Assembly (NCBI GenBank): GCA_039812685.1
Contig: JBDIBB010000014.1
Span: 1 to 51,148 of the forward strand
DNA length: 51,148 nucleotides
Direction of reading: 5' to 3'
Origin: JBDIBB01 sp039812685
Lineage (GTDB): Bacteria; Acidobacteriota; Vicinamibacteria; Vicinamibacterales; JAFNAJ01
Shown here: positions 25,521-33,874 of the stretch, piece after piece
How the letters are laid out: every line of letters starts with the position of its first letter
How positions within the stretch are numbered: position 1 is the first letter of the stretch
The notes under the pieces: model-generated
Told to the model about the DNA's origin: nothing
What the model saw: the letters and a program-made list of their open reading frames with translations, nothing else
Databases searched by the model: none
Made by a program: the position numbers and the translations under genes

Positions 25521-26465
25521 CTACTGGACGACCACCCAGAGGAAGGTCGCCACGTCGATCATGTCCTTCGCGCCATGAGGCTTCAGGAACTCGAGCAGCT
25601 CGTGGCTCCACGTCAGCAAACGTTCGTAGACTTCCCAGCTCGGCCTGGTGTCGTACATGAGGTCGACGCCCAGCCTTCGTGTGGCCTCGCGCATCGCCTT
25701 CGGCTTCAGGAACATGTGTGCTTCCGGTTGGGCCAGGAACGGCACCAGCGTCAGCACGGGCCAGGTCAGGAGCTTCGTGCCAGGCTCCCGGGTCGGCAGG
25801 CTCTCGAGCGCTTCGATGAGTGCCTCGAACCGGCTGCGCTCGGGCTGGCCATGTTCGAGGACGTCCGCCAGGGCGGTCAGGTAGCGAGCCGGCGTGCCTT
25901 CCCGGAGGGCCCAGTTCAGGACGGGGATCTCGCCCGTCTGCGAAAGCAGCGGCTTCTTCGACGTCTGGACCACCTTCATGAGCCTCGCACCGGCCTCGTG
26001 CGGATCCGAGCGGGCGAGGTCCCTCAGCGTCGAGCCCGGCAGCAACTGCTGCCACAACTCGTGCTTGACGATCTTCCACTCTCGCTCGGCGTGAGGGTAG
26101 CGCCCCGACGACATCCCTTCCGGGTAGTGCACGCGGAAGCGCTGCCAGGCCTGATCGAGCGTCCACTCGGCAACCGACGGCGGCTTGGGGCCTCTCCTGG
26201 CTTTGGCCTTGGCTCCTGACGGGCTGGGCGGCACCGGCTTGCATTCGCCATCGGCTTCGACGCTCCAGCCATCGAACGGGGCCTGGTTCTCGGGAGCCTC
26301 CGCCGGTTCGACGAATCCGAGCTGCGGCCTGCGGAGGATCCGCTGGCCCTTCGCGTCAACGAAGCCGACGAGCGCGTACTGATACCCCGCGCAGAACACC
26401 TTCCCGCGGCCAAGCCCGGGCTCCAGTCTCGACACGACGAACGAGCCGACCTTGATCTGACTCAT
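25521..26465 (-). CDS. Unrecognised 314-aa protein between pglW and pglX
   Basis: I do not recognise this family. The first 50 residues (IKVGSFVVSRLEPGLGRGKV, then YALVGFVDAKGQRILRRPQLGFVEP) look like a small beta-barrel of the CarD/Tudor SH3 kind. A basic proline-rich linker (PPSPSGAKAKARRGPKPP) follows. The rest is helical and carries many Trp residues (HAEREWKIVKHELWQQLLPG; VLNWALREG). It starts 10 bp after pglW and is framed by the real and the duplicated pglW 3' ends, which marks it as an exchangeable cassette. The reading frame is long and intact, with normal codon use. A BREX accessory role is inferred from position alone. Confidence 0.7.
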   Translation of the reverse strand: MSQIKVGSFVVSRLEPGLGRGKVFCAGYQYALVGFVDAKGQRILRRPQLGFVEPAEAPENQAPFDGWSVEADGECKPVPPSPSGAKAKARRGPKPPSVAEWTLDQAWQRFRVHYPEGMSSGRYPHAEREWKIVKHELWQQLLPGSTLRDLARSDPHEAGARLMKVVQTSKKPLLSQTGEIPVLNWALREGTPARYLTALADVLEHGQPERSRFEALIEALESLPTREPGTKLLTWPVLTLVPFLAQPEAHMFLKPKAMREATRRLGVDLMYDTRPSWEVYERLLTWSHELLEFLKPHGAKDMIDVATFLWVVVQ

Positions 26466-26475
26466 CCCAATGCCC

Positions 26476-29400
26476 TCACGCCGCCCCCGCCCGGTGCCGG
26501 TTCTTCAGCCACCCGTCCGGGACGTGCGCCCGCTGCGACGCGAGCACCGGCAACGCCTCACCGTCGATGGTCGGCGGCTGGCCGGGGTCCTCCCACGGCA
26601 CCAGCAGCCAGGCGCCGTGCAGACCGTCCGCCCGCCCGCACTGCAGCGTCAGGTCGCTAAGCCACCGCATGTGCCCGTAGCGCGCCAGCATGCCAGCCGA
26701 GGTGAGCAGCGCGGGCGGCCCGCTCCGCGGCAGCTCCGCGGCGACGCCGGGCAGTGAGAGCTGCACCAGTTCACACAGCTTCTGCCAGTCGCGCGTGTCG
26801 CGGCTGGCCCCGTCCGCGCGCGCCACCACGTCCCACTTGATGCGCCGCGCCCCGGCGGTGGCCTTCATCGCGTCGAGCAGCGCGCGCTCCACGCTGAGGG
26901 CGCGCACGCCGTACTGCCGCTGCAACTCGCGCTCGGCGCGCCGGAGGTACTTGGCGGGGACCGTCAGCGCGAGGAACCCGCCGTGCGCCACCGCCGCCTT
27001 CAACCGCTCGTCGAACCGTCGCGCGGCGGCTGCCTCGTCATCGTCGGCCACGCGCGCCACGAAGGCGGTGGGCTGGAAGCTGAGGGTGACGCTGCTCGTC
27101 GCCAGCCGCGGGCGGACGCGCGAGCGATACCCGCCGCGGCCGTCGAGCCCCGAGGCGTCCCACTCCACGTTCCAATCCGCCTCGTCGAGCAGGGTGTCGA
27201 GCGCCGGCCGGTCCGGCAGCGGCTCGGCGTCCGGGAAGCGGCTCGACACGCGCCGCCGCACCTCGTCGGCGGTGAGCACCTCCCACTGCCCGGCGGCCGA
27301 CACGGCCGGGGCCATGTTGTTCGCCAGCTTGGCCGCACGCAGTGCCGGCAGTCCGCGGGGGTACAGCTCGAGCCGCGACGACACCGCGGCCGCAGTGGAG
27401 GCGAGCGCCGCCAGTCGGATCAACCTGGTGTCGTCCAGCGGGACGTCCAGCGGCGACGCCACCGCGCGCAGCCGGTCCAGGGCGCGAGCGAGCGGCGGCG
27501 GCAGCGGCTCGGCGGAGAGATCGTTGGCCACTTCGCCCAGCGCGAGGGCGTAGGCGGCCAGCTCCGGCGCGGTGGCCACGAGCGCCCGGGCGCCGCGGCG
27601 GTGAATCGCGAAGCGCGGCTCCTTCAGGGCGGCCTCGGCCTCGAGTGCCGCGCGGAGCACGGCGCCGGCATGGCGCACGCGACGCTCTCCCGACTCCGCC
27701 GACCCGCGACGCTCGAGCAGGGCCGTCACCAGTTCCCCGGGGCCCATCACCCCGCCGGCCGCCCCGAGCAGCTCCGCGAGGTCGCGGCGCAGCGCGGTGA
27801 GCGCGGCGTCCTTGCCCCACCGGTTCCGCGGCTTCTGGAGCAGCAGCGAGACGTACGCGCGCGACACGCCCACGCGCTCGGCCACTTCCGTCTGCGACGG
27901 CAGGGACAGGCTGGGCCCCACGGTCCCCAGCAGTTGACCGAGCACGTCGGCGACCTTCCCCGCGCCCGCGTCGCGTTCCTTCGCGACCAGCAGGCGCGCG
28001 AACATCGCATCGACGCTGGCCCGTCCCTCGTCGTGCTCGGTCGCCGGTGCGGCTGCCGAGAGATCGGCGTCCGCGAACCGCTCGCGGTAGGCGTCGAAGG
28101 CGTGGCTGAGTTCGCGGCGGGTCTTGTTCCCGACGCCGCGCATGGCCACCACCTGCGCCACCGGCGTGCACAGCATGTCGCGGAGCGTGGAGCAGCCGAG
28201 GCGCTGCAGGGCGTTGACGGCGCGGGCCGACAGCCCGAGCTGGTCGATCGACGCGTCGAGCGTCGCTGCCTCCACGATCGCTGGATCGAGCTCGGGCGCG
28301 CCCGGCACGTCGACCACCGTTGGCCGCGCGACGAGGTCCGGCGCGGCGAACACCTGCCGCCACGCCGACGCCATGTCCTCGGCGTTGTCGAACCGCCTGG
28401 CCGCGTCGCGGGCGAGCGCCCGGCTGAAGAACGCCGTGAGGCGGTCGCGTATCGACACGTCGAAGGCGGCCGCGTCGATGGTGGCCTCGCAGTCGAGTTG
28501 CGCCGGGTCGCTGCCATCGCCCCACGCGGGCAGGTGGCCCGTCGCCATCTCGTAGAGCGTCACGGCGGCCGCGAAGCGCTCGGCGTGCAGGTCGTAGCGC
28601 ACGGGCTTGCGCAGCGGCAGGAACGGGTCGAGGTAGCCCGGCGTGCCCGCGCGCACGTTCTCCACCGGCACGCGCGCCAGCGAGAAGTCGTAGAGCACGA
28701 GGCGCAGTTCGTCGGTCTTGCCGAACGGCACCACGCCCATGTTGTCGGGCTTGAGATCGCGGTGCCAGGTGCCGTGGCGCTCCAGGTAGTCCACGGCGGA
28801 GAGCAAGTCGCCGCCGAAGCGTTCGAGGAACTCCAGGCTGAGGCGCCCGTCCTCGCGCAGCATCCTCGCCAGCGTCCGCTCGCCGGCGTGCTCCAGCACG
28901 AGGGCCGCCAGGCGGTCGAACTCGCGGATCTCGCGAAGGCCGACGATGTGCGGGTGGTGGAGGCGCTGGAGGACGAGGCCTTCGTCGCGGACCCGCTCGC
29001 TGTACTCCGGGCCGAGCGCCACCTTCAGCACGAGCCGCTCGTCGCCGCGGCGCACCTGCAGGGCCACGGCCGTCGCGCCCTTGCCGAGCCGCTTCTCGAC
29101 GCGGAAGCCGCCTTCCAGCTCGTCGCCGCCGTGCGCGTCCACCGGGGTGGGCGCCGGCACGTCGGGCCGCGTCACCTGCTCTTCCCACAGCTCGAGGCCC
29201 GCGAGTACATCGTCCACGCTGGAGGTGCGCCTGCCGATGGCGCCCGCCGTCGCCTCGCGCACCACGTCCACCAGCGCGGCGTCGGGCGCGTCGAGCACGT
29301 CGGTGAGCAGCAGGCCGCCGCGGCGCAGGCGCTCGGCGAGGTCGAGCGTGGTGGCGGCGGGCGGCTGGCCCGTGAGGACGAAGTAGGCCACGGCGCCCAG

Positions 29401-30657
29401 CGAGAACACGTCGGCGGCCTCGGTGAGCTCGCCCGGCTGGTTCGCCTCGGGGGCGAGGTAGACCGCCTGCGCGTCCTCGACGAGCTGGGAGAGGTGCTGC
29501 GTCGGTCCGAGGACGGTGGGGATGCTGGAGGTGACCTCGCCGGCGTACCCGCTCCCCTGCCAGTTCGTGATCTGCACCGACGGGGCGTCGGCGTCGGGCG
29601 AGGTCACGAGGATGCACTGCGGGCTGAGCGTGCGATGGATGCGCCGGTGCTCGTGCGCGAAGCGCAGGGCCTCGGCGACCTGCCGCACCAGGTGCACGCA
29701 CGCCTCGAGGGTGAGGCTGGCGTGGCGGCGGCGGACGAAGTGGTCGAGCCGCACGGCCTCGGGGTTGTGGTCGTAGATCAGCGCCGGGCCGAGGTCCTCG
29801 TCCACGAACTCCCGCGGCTTGAGCAACTGCGGGTGGGTGATCGTCTCGAGCGCGCGGAACTCGCGCTCGGCGGCCCGGCGGGTCGTATGGCGCAGTTCCA
29901 GAGAGGCTCCGGCCGGGTAGGGAAAGACTCGGACCCGGCGCGTCACCTGCAGCGTCGGGTGGGTGGCGAGGAAGTCCTCGTAGAGCGGACCTTCCCCGAG
30001 GCGCGTGCCCAGCTTGTAGCCGCCCACGCGGCGGACGCTGCGGGCGCGGCAGACGCCGCCGCGATCGAGCATCCGGAGCAGCGCCTGCGCCAGCGCCGTG
30101 TCGACGGGCCGGTCGGTTCTCCTGGGACCGACGTCCGGGTTCGTGAGGGCCTCCACGATGCCCGGTGCAGTGACGACGCCGTCGGCCGTCCGCTGGTCGC
30201 GTGTGAAGACGCGCGTGGCGAGGTTTGGCGGCAGGCTCAGCTCGAGCCCCGCGGCCGAGCAGAACACGAGGGCCTCGATGAACGGCAGGCGGACGCCCTC
30301 GCGCCGCTCCAGCGGGGCCAGCAGTGACGCGAGGCGCTTCGCCCTCCGGTCGGTCGGGATGAGCGGGTTGTCGGTCTCCACGGCCGACGGGCCGTCGCCC
30401 CAGGTCCACGTGTAGGCATCGCCGGACACCCGGCGGGCCGGCCGCGACTTGATCTCGACGAGGAAGAGCCCCTTGGTGGTGAGGACGAGGGCGTCCACCT
30501 CGTTGACGTAGCCGTCGTTGGAGACGAACTCGAAGTTGGACCAGAGGCGCACGGGCTCCTGGCCGGGCAGGTGTTCGGCGAGGAACTCGAGCGCCTCACG
30601 CTCCCACGGGAACTGCGACTCGGTGACGCGGCGCCAACGGGGGGCGGTGAGTGGCAT
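26476..30657 (-). CDS. pglW: BREX type 2 kinase PglW (NERD, pseudokinase, kinase)
   Basis: This is a 1393-aa protein. Residues 15-130 are a NERD nuclease-like domain with Asp55 in EVDALVL and Glu68/Lys70 in LVEIKS. Residues about 240-470 are a first kinase-like domain in which the catalytic loop reads IHRTLSPQCILV, lacking the Asp, so probably a pseudokinase. Residues about 495-770 are a second kinase with GKGATAV, VLKVA, HRDLKPDN near 632 and YDFSLAR in place of DFG. Near 800-860 a helix-hairpin region (LGLSARAVNALQRLGCSTL) resembles the RNA polymerase alpha C-terminal domain, followed by an HTH-like EVAERVGVSRAYVSLLL. I chose ATG 30657, where NERD homology begins soon after; a longer start at 30780 adds unlike sequence. 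It is the first gene of the BREX run. Confidence 0.92.
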   Translation of the reverse strand: MPLTAPRWRRVTESQFPWEREALEFLAEHLPGQEPVRLWSNFEFVSNDGYVNEVDALVLTTKGLFLVEIKSRPARRVSGDAYTWTWGDGPSAVETDNPLIPTDRRAKRLASLLAPLERREGVRLPFIEALVFCSAAGLELSLPPNLATRVFTRDQRTADGVVTAPGIVEALTNPDVGPRRTDRPVDTALAQALLRMLDRGGVCRARSVRRVGGYKLGTRLGEGPLYEDFLATHPTLQVTRRVRVFPYPAGASLELRHTTRRAAEREFRALETITHPQLLKPREFVDEDLGPALIYDHNPEAVRLDHFVRRRHASLTLEACVHLVRQVAEALRFAHEHRRIHRTLSPQCILVTSPDADAPSVQITNWQGSGYAGEVTSSIPTVLGPTQHLSQLVEDAQAVYLAPEANQPGELTEAADVFSLGAVAYFVLTGQPPAATTLDLAERLRRGGLLLTDVLDAPDAALVDVVREATAGAIGRRTSSVDDVLAGLELWEEQVTRPDVPAPTPVDAHGGDELEGGFRVEKRLGKGATAVALQVRRGDERLVLKVALGPEYSERVRDEGLVLQRLHHPHIVGLREIREFDRLAALVLEHAGERTLARMLREDGRLSLEFLERFGGDLLSAVDYLERHGTWHRDLKPDNMGVVPFGKTDELRLVLYDFSLARVPVENVRAGTPGYLDPFLPLRKPVRYDLHAERFAAAVTLYEMATGHLPAWGDGSDPAQLDCEATIDAAAFDVSIRDRLTAFFSRALARDAARRFDNAEDMASAWRQVFAAPDLVARPTVVDVPGAPELDPAIVEAATLDASIDQLGLSARAVNALQRLGCSTLRDMLCTPVAQVVAMRGVGNKTRRELSHAFDAYRERFADADLSAAAPATEHDEGRASVDAMFARLLVAKERDAGAGKVADVLGQLLGTVGPSLSLPSQTEVAERVGVSRAYVSLLLQKPRNRWGKDAALTALRRDLAELLGAAGGVMGPGELVTALLERRGSAESGERRVRHAGAVLRAALEAEAALKEPRFAIHRRGARALVATAPELAAYALALGEVANDLSAEPLPPPLARALDRLRAVASPLDVPLDDTRLIRLAALASTAAAVSSRLELYPRGLPALRAAKLANNMAPAVSAAGQWEVLTADEVRRRVSSRFPDAEPLPDRPALDTLLDEADWNVEWDASGLDGRGGYRSRVRPRLATSSVTLSFQPTAFVARVADDDEAAAARRFDERLKAAVAHGGFLALTVPAKYLRRAERELQRQYGVRALSVERALLDAMKATAGARRIKWDVVARADGASRDTRDWQKLCELVQLSLPGVAAELPRSGPPALLTSAGMLARYGHMRWLSDLTLQCGRADGLHGAWLLVPWEDPGQPPTIDGEALPVLASQRAHVPDGWLKNRHRAGAA

Positions 30658-31026
30658 CGGCAGTGGGTGTGGGGTCGTCGAGGCGCCCCTGTCGAGGCGG
30701 CGGGACCGAGGCCGCCAGGCGCCGACCGCGAGAGGATACACGATGCGGCTCGGCGGACTATGCCGTCGTCTGTTTCGCAATCATGCTGACCTCCAGCTGA
30801 GCCACTGGCCAAGAGTGGAACGTGATTCGGGTTCGTTGGGGCGCGCGGGCTCTGGTGATTCCTGTCGGATTTCCGTCAGCCTGAATGCGCGCCGAAGGCC
30901 GCTTCCAAGCTGGAGCAAGAGCACGCAGATGCGCCACTCCTGCCGCCGAGACACCTGGACAAGGTCCGACTGCGCTTGGCGTCAGAGCGATAGACTGTTC
31001 GTCGGGAGTCTCGTTGCACCGCGCAG
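30658..31026. other. 369-bp gap upstream of pglW
   Basis: No coding-like frame or RNA gene is apparent. The gap must hold the pglW promoter if the BREX run is separate from the RmuC operon upstream. A weak -10-like TGTATCCT lies on the minus strand near 30735-30742. It could also carry read-through from the HEPN-like gene. Confidence 0.3.
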
Positions 31027-31413
31027 CTACCCCCACACCGCCCGCTCCGTCCGCTCCACCACCTCGCTCACCGCGTCGCACCACGCCAGCAGTTCCTCCC
31101 GCGTGGGCGACAGGTCGTACGGATGATGGTGGCAGGCGCGGCTGAGCGCCGCCCAGGCCTGGTGCGCCCGCCGGGCCAGCGGCTCGTCGCTGAGGTAGCG
31201 CCCGAGGCACAGCAACTGCGCCCTCGTCGAGCACTCCTCCGTACCGAACGCCTGCTTGGCCCAGAACGTCCGCAGCGCCACCTCGAGGGACTGCCGCGCG
31301 AGCAGCGCCGACGCCCGCGGCCAGAGGCCTGACGTGCCCGGCGTGTCGCCATCGACGAGCGTACGCGCGAACTGCAGCAGTTCCCCGGCAGGCGACAAGG
31401 AGTCGCCGCTCAC
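31027..31413 (-). CDS. Small HEPN-like helical protein
   Basis: This 128-aa, all-helical protein contains SRACHHHPYDLSPT at residues 91-104, with Arg92 and His97 spaced as in the R-x4-6-H active site of HEPN ribonucleases. Upstream it has the helix pair QSLEVALRTFWAKQAF typical of HEPN/DUF4145-like folds. Its start overlaps the ATPase gene stop by 4 bp (ATGA), so it is made with the ATPase. HEPN proteins are frequent RNA-cleaving effectors of defence and TA systems. The fold call rests on the motif only and could be wrong; the coupling is certain. Confidence 0.55.
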   Translation of the reverse strand: MSGDSLSPAGELLQFARTLVDGDTPGTSGLWPRASALLARQSLEVALRTFWAKQAFGTEECSTRAQLLCLGRYLSDEPLARRAHQAWAALSRACHHHPYDLSPTREELLAWCDAVSEVVERTERAVWG

Positions 31414-33874
31414 GAGGCGCCCCCCAGCAACTGTCCGGTGAGTGTCTCAGTCGCCCTCACCAGTTGGAGCACGTCGCCTTCGTAGGACTCGTGGGCGCCG
31501 GCGTTGCACGCCTTGAAGACGTCCACCGCCTGGGGCCCGAAGCGCCCCTTGAGCCGGCTCAGCACCTCCCCCGTCTTCGACGCGTCGTCGCAGAGGGTCA
31601 ATGCCATCAGCGGATACAGCCTCGCGTTGTCCGCAAGCAAGGCTTCGATGTCGTCGTGGCGGTGTCCCTTCTTGAGCCGGGCCCGGCGAATCACGTCCAT
31701 GCAGGCGGCCTCGAGGGCGCTGCGACAGAACCCCGGGGCCACCCTCGCCGCGACGCTCGGAGGCAGGCCGTCGGTCTTCACGACGGCGAAGGCATCGTCG
31801 AGGTAGCCGCGCACCGGGTCCGTGATCGCCCGCACCTCGACGTGCGACTCGGCGCGTCGTGTCACGCCGACCACGCGCGCCGGGATGCCGAGCCGGCGCA
31901 CGGCGTCCGGCAACCGGTCGTCGTGCGTGAACACGATGACCTGGCGCGTCTTCGCCGTGTCCTCCAGCGCACGCGCCAGGCCCTCGACACGCGCGGGGTC
32001 CATCGACTGGACCGGGTCGTCGACGGAGACGAAGCGGAAGGGGCTCTCGGCCAGCGTCGCCCGCGGCAGGAACAAGCTCAGGGCCAGCGAGTGCAGTTCG
32101 CCCTGGCTCATCACGCCGAGCGCTTCGGCGGGCTTGCCGTCCACCGTCACCTTCAACGTGACGCGGCGGCTCGTCCCGGTGCCGCCCAGTTCCACCGCGC
32201 CGAGGTCGACGTTGCTCTGCAGCCGCAACTGCTTCCACACGGCCATCGCGCGATCGGCGATGGGCCGGAAGCGGTCGTCACGGACGGCCTGGATGGCCCC
32301 CTTCCACCACTCCTCGGCCTTCTTGATCGCGGGAATCCTCGTCGCCCCGTCCACGGCCGTCCTTGCCCCGGGCAACCACTCGGCTAGGCGGAGTTGGAAG
32401 GGCCTCCAGACGTCCTCACGCCTGGCCAGTTCGACCGCCGCCTCGTCCACGAGGGCCGCCACCGCCTCGTCGAGTTCGAGGACGTGGGTTTCCATGTGTG
32501 CGGCAAGCGCCTCCGCGAGGTCGAGCTTCCTGCCTGACGTCCAAGCCGCCCAGAGGCTGCGAACACGCGTCAGGGCCTCCAGCACGTCGCCGCCTGCACC
32601 AGGACCGACGGAGGCGGGCCCAGTTGCTTCTGGGCCTCTGCCAGCACCTCGCGGCGAGCCGTGTTCGCCGCCTCGCAGCCCTGCGCCTCCCGTCGCAACG
32701 CCGCGATCTCCGACGTCGCCGACGATGACCAGTCGGCCAGCAGCACGCCGTCGGTGCCGCACACTGGGCACGTCGAGGACGCATGCGCCTCGTGGTAGCG
32801 GAGCGCCTGCTCGAGCAGGTCGGCCCGTTGGCGCGACCGCTCGGCGTCGGTCCCGGCGAAGGCCGCACACGCTCGCTCCGCCTCGCGCAGGCGCCTGACG
32901 AGGTCGGCAACGGTCTCGGGGTTCGGGGCCGCGAGAGCCTGCAGGCGCCGCAGGAGGTCGATCTCGGCTGCGCCCGCGTCTGCCGTCCCCGCGGCGAGCG
33001 CCGCAAGGGTCGCGAAGTCCCAGGTCTTCGCCGCGAACGCCTTCAACGCCGCCGCCGGCCTCGCGTCTGGCGTCTTCTCGGCGATGCCCTCCAACGCCGC
33101 GACGAGATCGTCCGCGGCGGCCTCGGCGTCCTTCAGCCGGTCCGCTCGCACCTTGCGCGCGTCGGCCAGGCGCGCCTGTACGGCCGTCAAGTGGTCCAGC
33201 CCAAGCACGCCGCTCAGCGCGTCGTACAACTTCGACGGGCCGTCTTCCAGCAGCGACCCCAACTCGTTATAGGAGAGGAATGGCCGGAACGTGGACAGCG
33301 CGGCGGCCCACCCCACGTCGTCGAGGGGCCTCGGTGGCTGTCCAGTCGCTCGCACCGTGGCGGAACTCGAGGCGACGTCCTTCGACGACCAGGTCCGCGA
33401 CACCGTGAGCGCACCCTGCCCGTCGACCATCACCTCCGCCTTCAGCGCAGCCACCCCGTGGTGGAGGTTCTGCCAGGCCTCGACCCACGCCTTCTTGCGC
33501 CCGTCCCACCGGCTGTTTCGGCCCGTGAGCAGCGTCTCGAGCCCCTCCGCAAAGCTCGACTTGCCAGACCCGTTGCGCCCGACGACCAGCGTCAGGCCCG
33601 GCCCCGGCGTCAGCGGCAGCGTCGTCGCTGGCCCCACGCCACGAAACCCCTCGACGGTGATGCTCGACAAGTAGACGCCAGGCGACTCCGACGGCGCGGT
33701 CGTCGCCGTCGTGTCCTTCGGAGGAAGCGACGTGCGGGCTGCGCGCCCCTCGAGGTAGTCGGCGAGCGCGGTGTCGCCCTCCATGGCGGCGAGCACCACG
33801 AACGACCAGTCGTGGCGCTCGGCCCCGGTCTCGACGAGGCGGTCGATGATCTGCCGCTGAAGCTCAGGGCTCAT
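31410..33874 (-). CDS. RecF/Rad50-like ATPase, frame broken at about 32.6 kb
   Basis: The first part (ATG 33874, 434 aa to the stop at 32570-32572) holds Walker A GRNGSGKSS (99-107), helical coiled-coil stretches and a hook-like STCPVCGTD. The remainder lies in the -1 frame down to 31410 and contains the ABC signature GVMSQGELHSLAL, Walker B/D-loop VSVDDPVQSMDPAR, switch-like VIVFTHDD and a helical end with NAGAHESY. Joined, the protein is about 820 aa, a normal size for an SMC/RecF-type ATPase. The junction lies at or just after G-GGC-CCG (32615-32621). Either a -1 programmed frameshift, a real mutation or a sequence error explains it. Its ATG overlaps the rmuC 3' end by 11 bp. Confidence 0.75.
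32615..32621 (-). promoter_or_regulatory. Candidate -1 slippery heptamer
   Basis: In the upstream ATPase frame the minus strand reads CTG-GGC-CCG, which places G-GGC-CCG in the X-XXY-YYZ register needed for -1 slippage. Slipping enters exactly the frame that carries the ABC signature and Walker B. An SD-like GAGG lies 13 bases upstream of the heptamer. The zero-frame stop is about 45 bases downstream. Confidence 0.35.

Noticed and set aside
26983..30327. A plus-strand frame of over 1100 codons opposite pglW
   Set aside because: It is antisense to the kinase and NERD motifs of PglW and is low-complexity.
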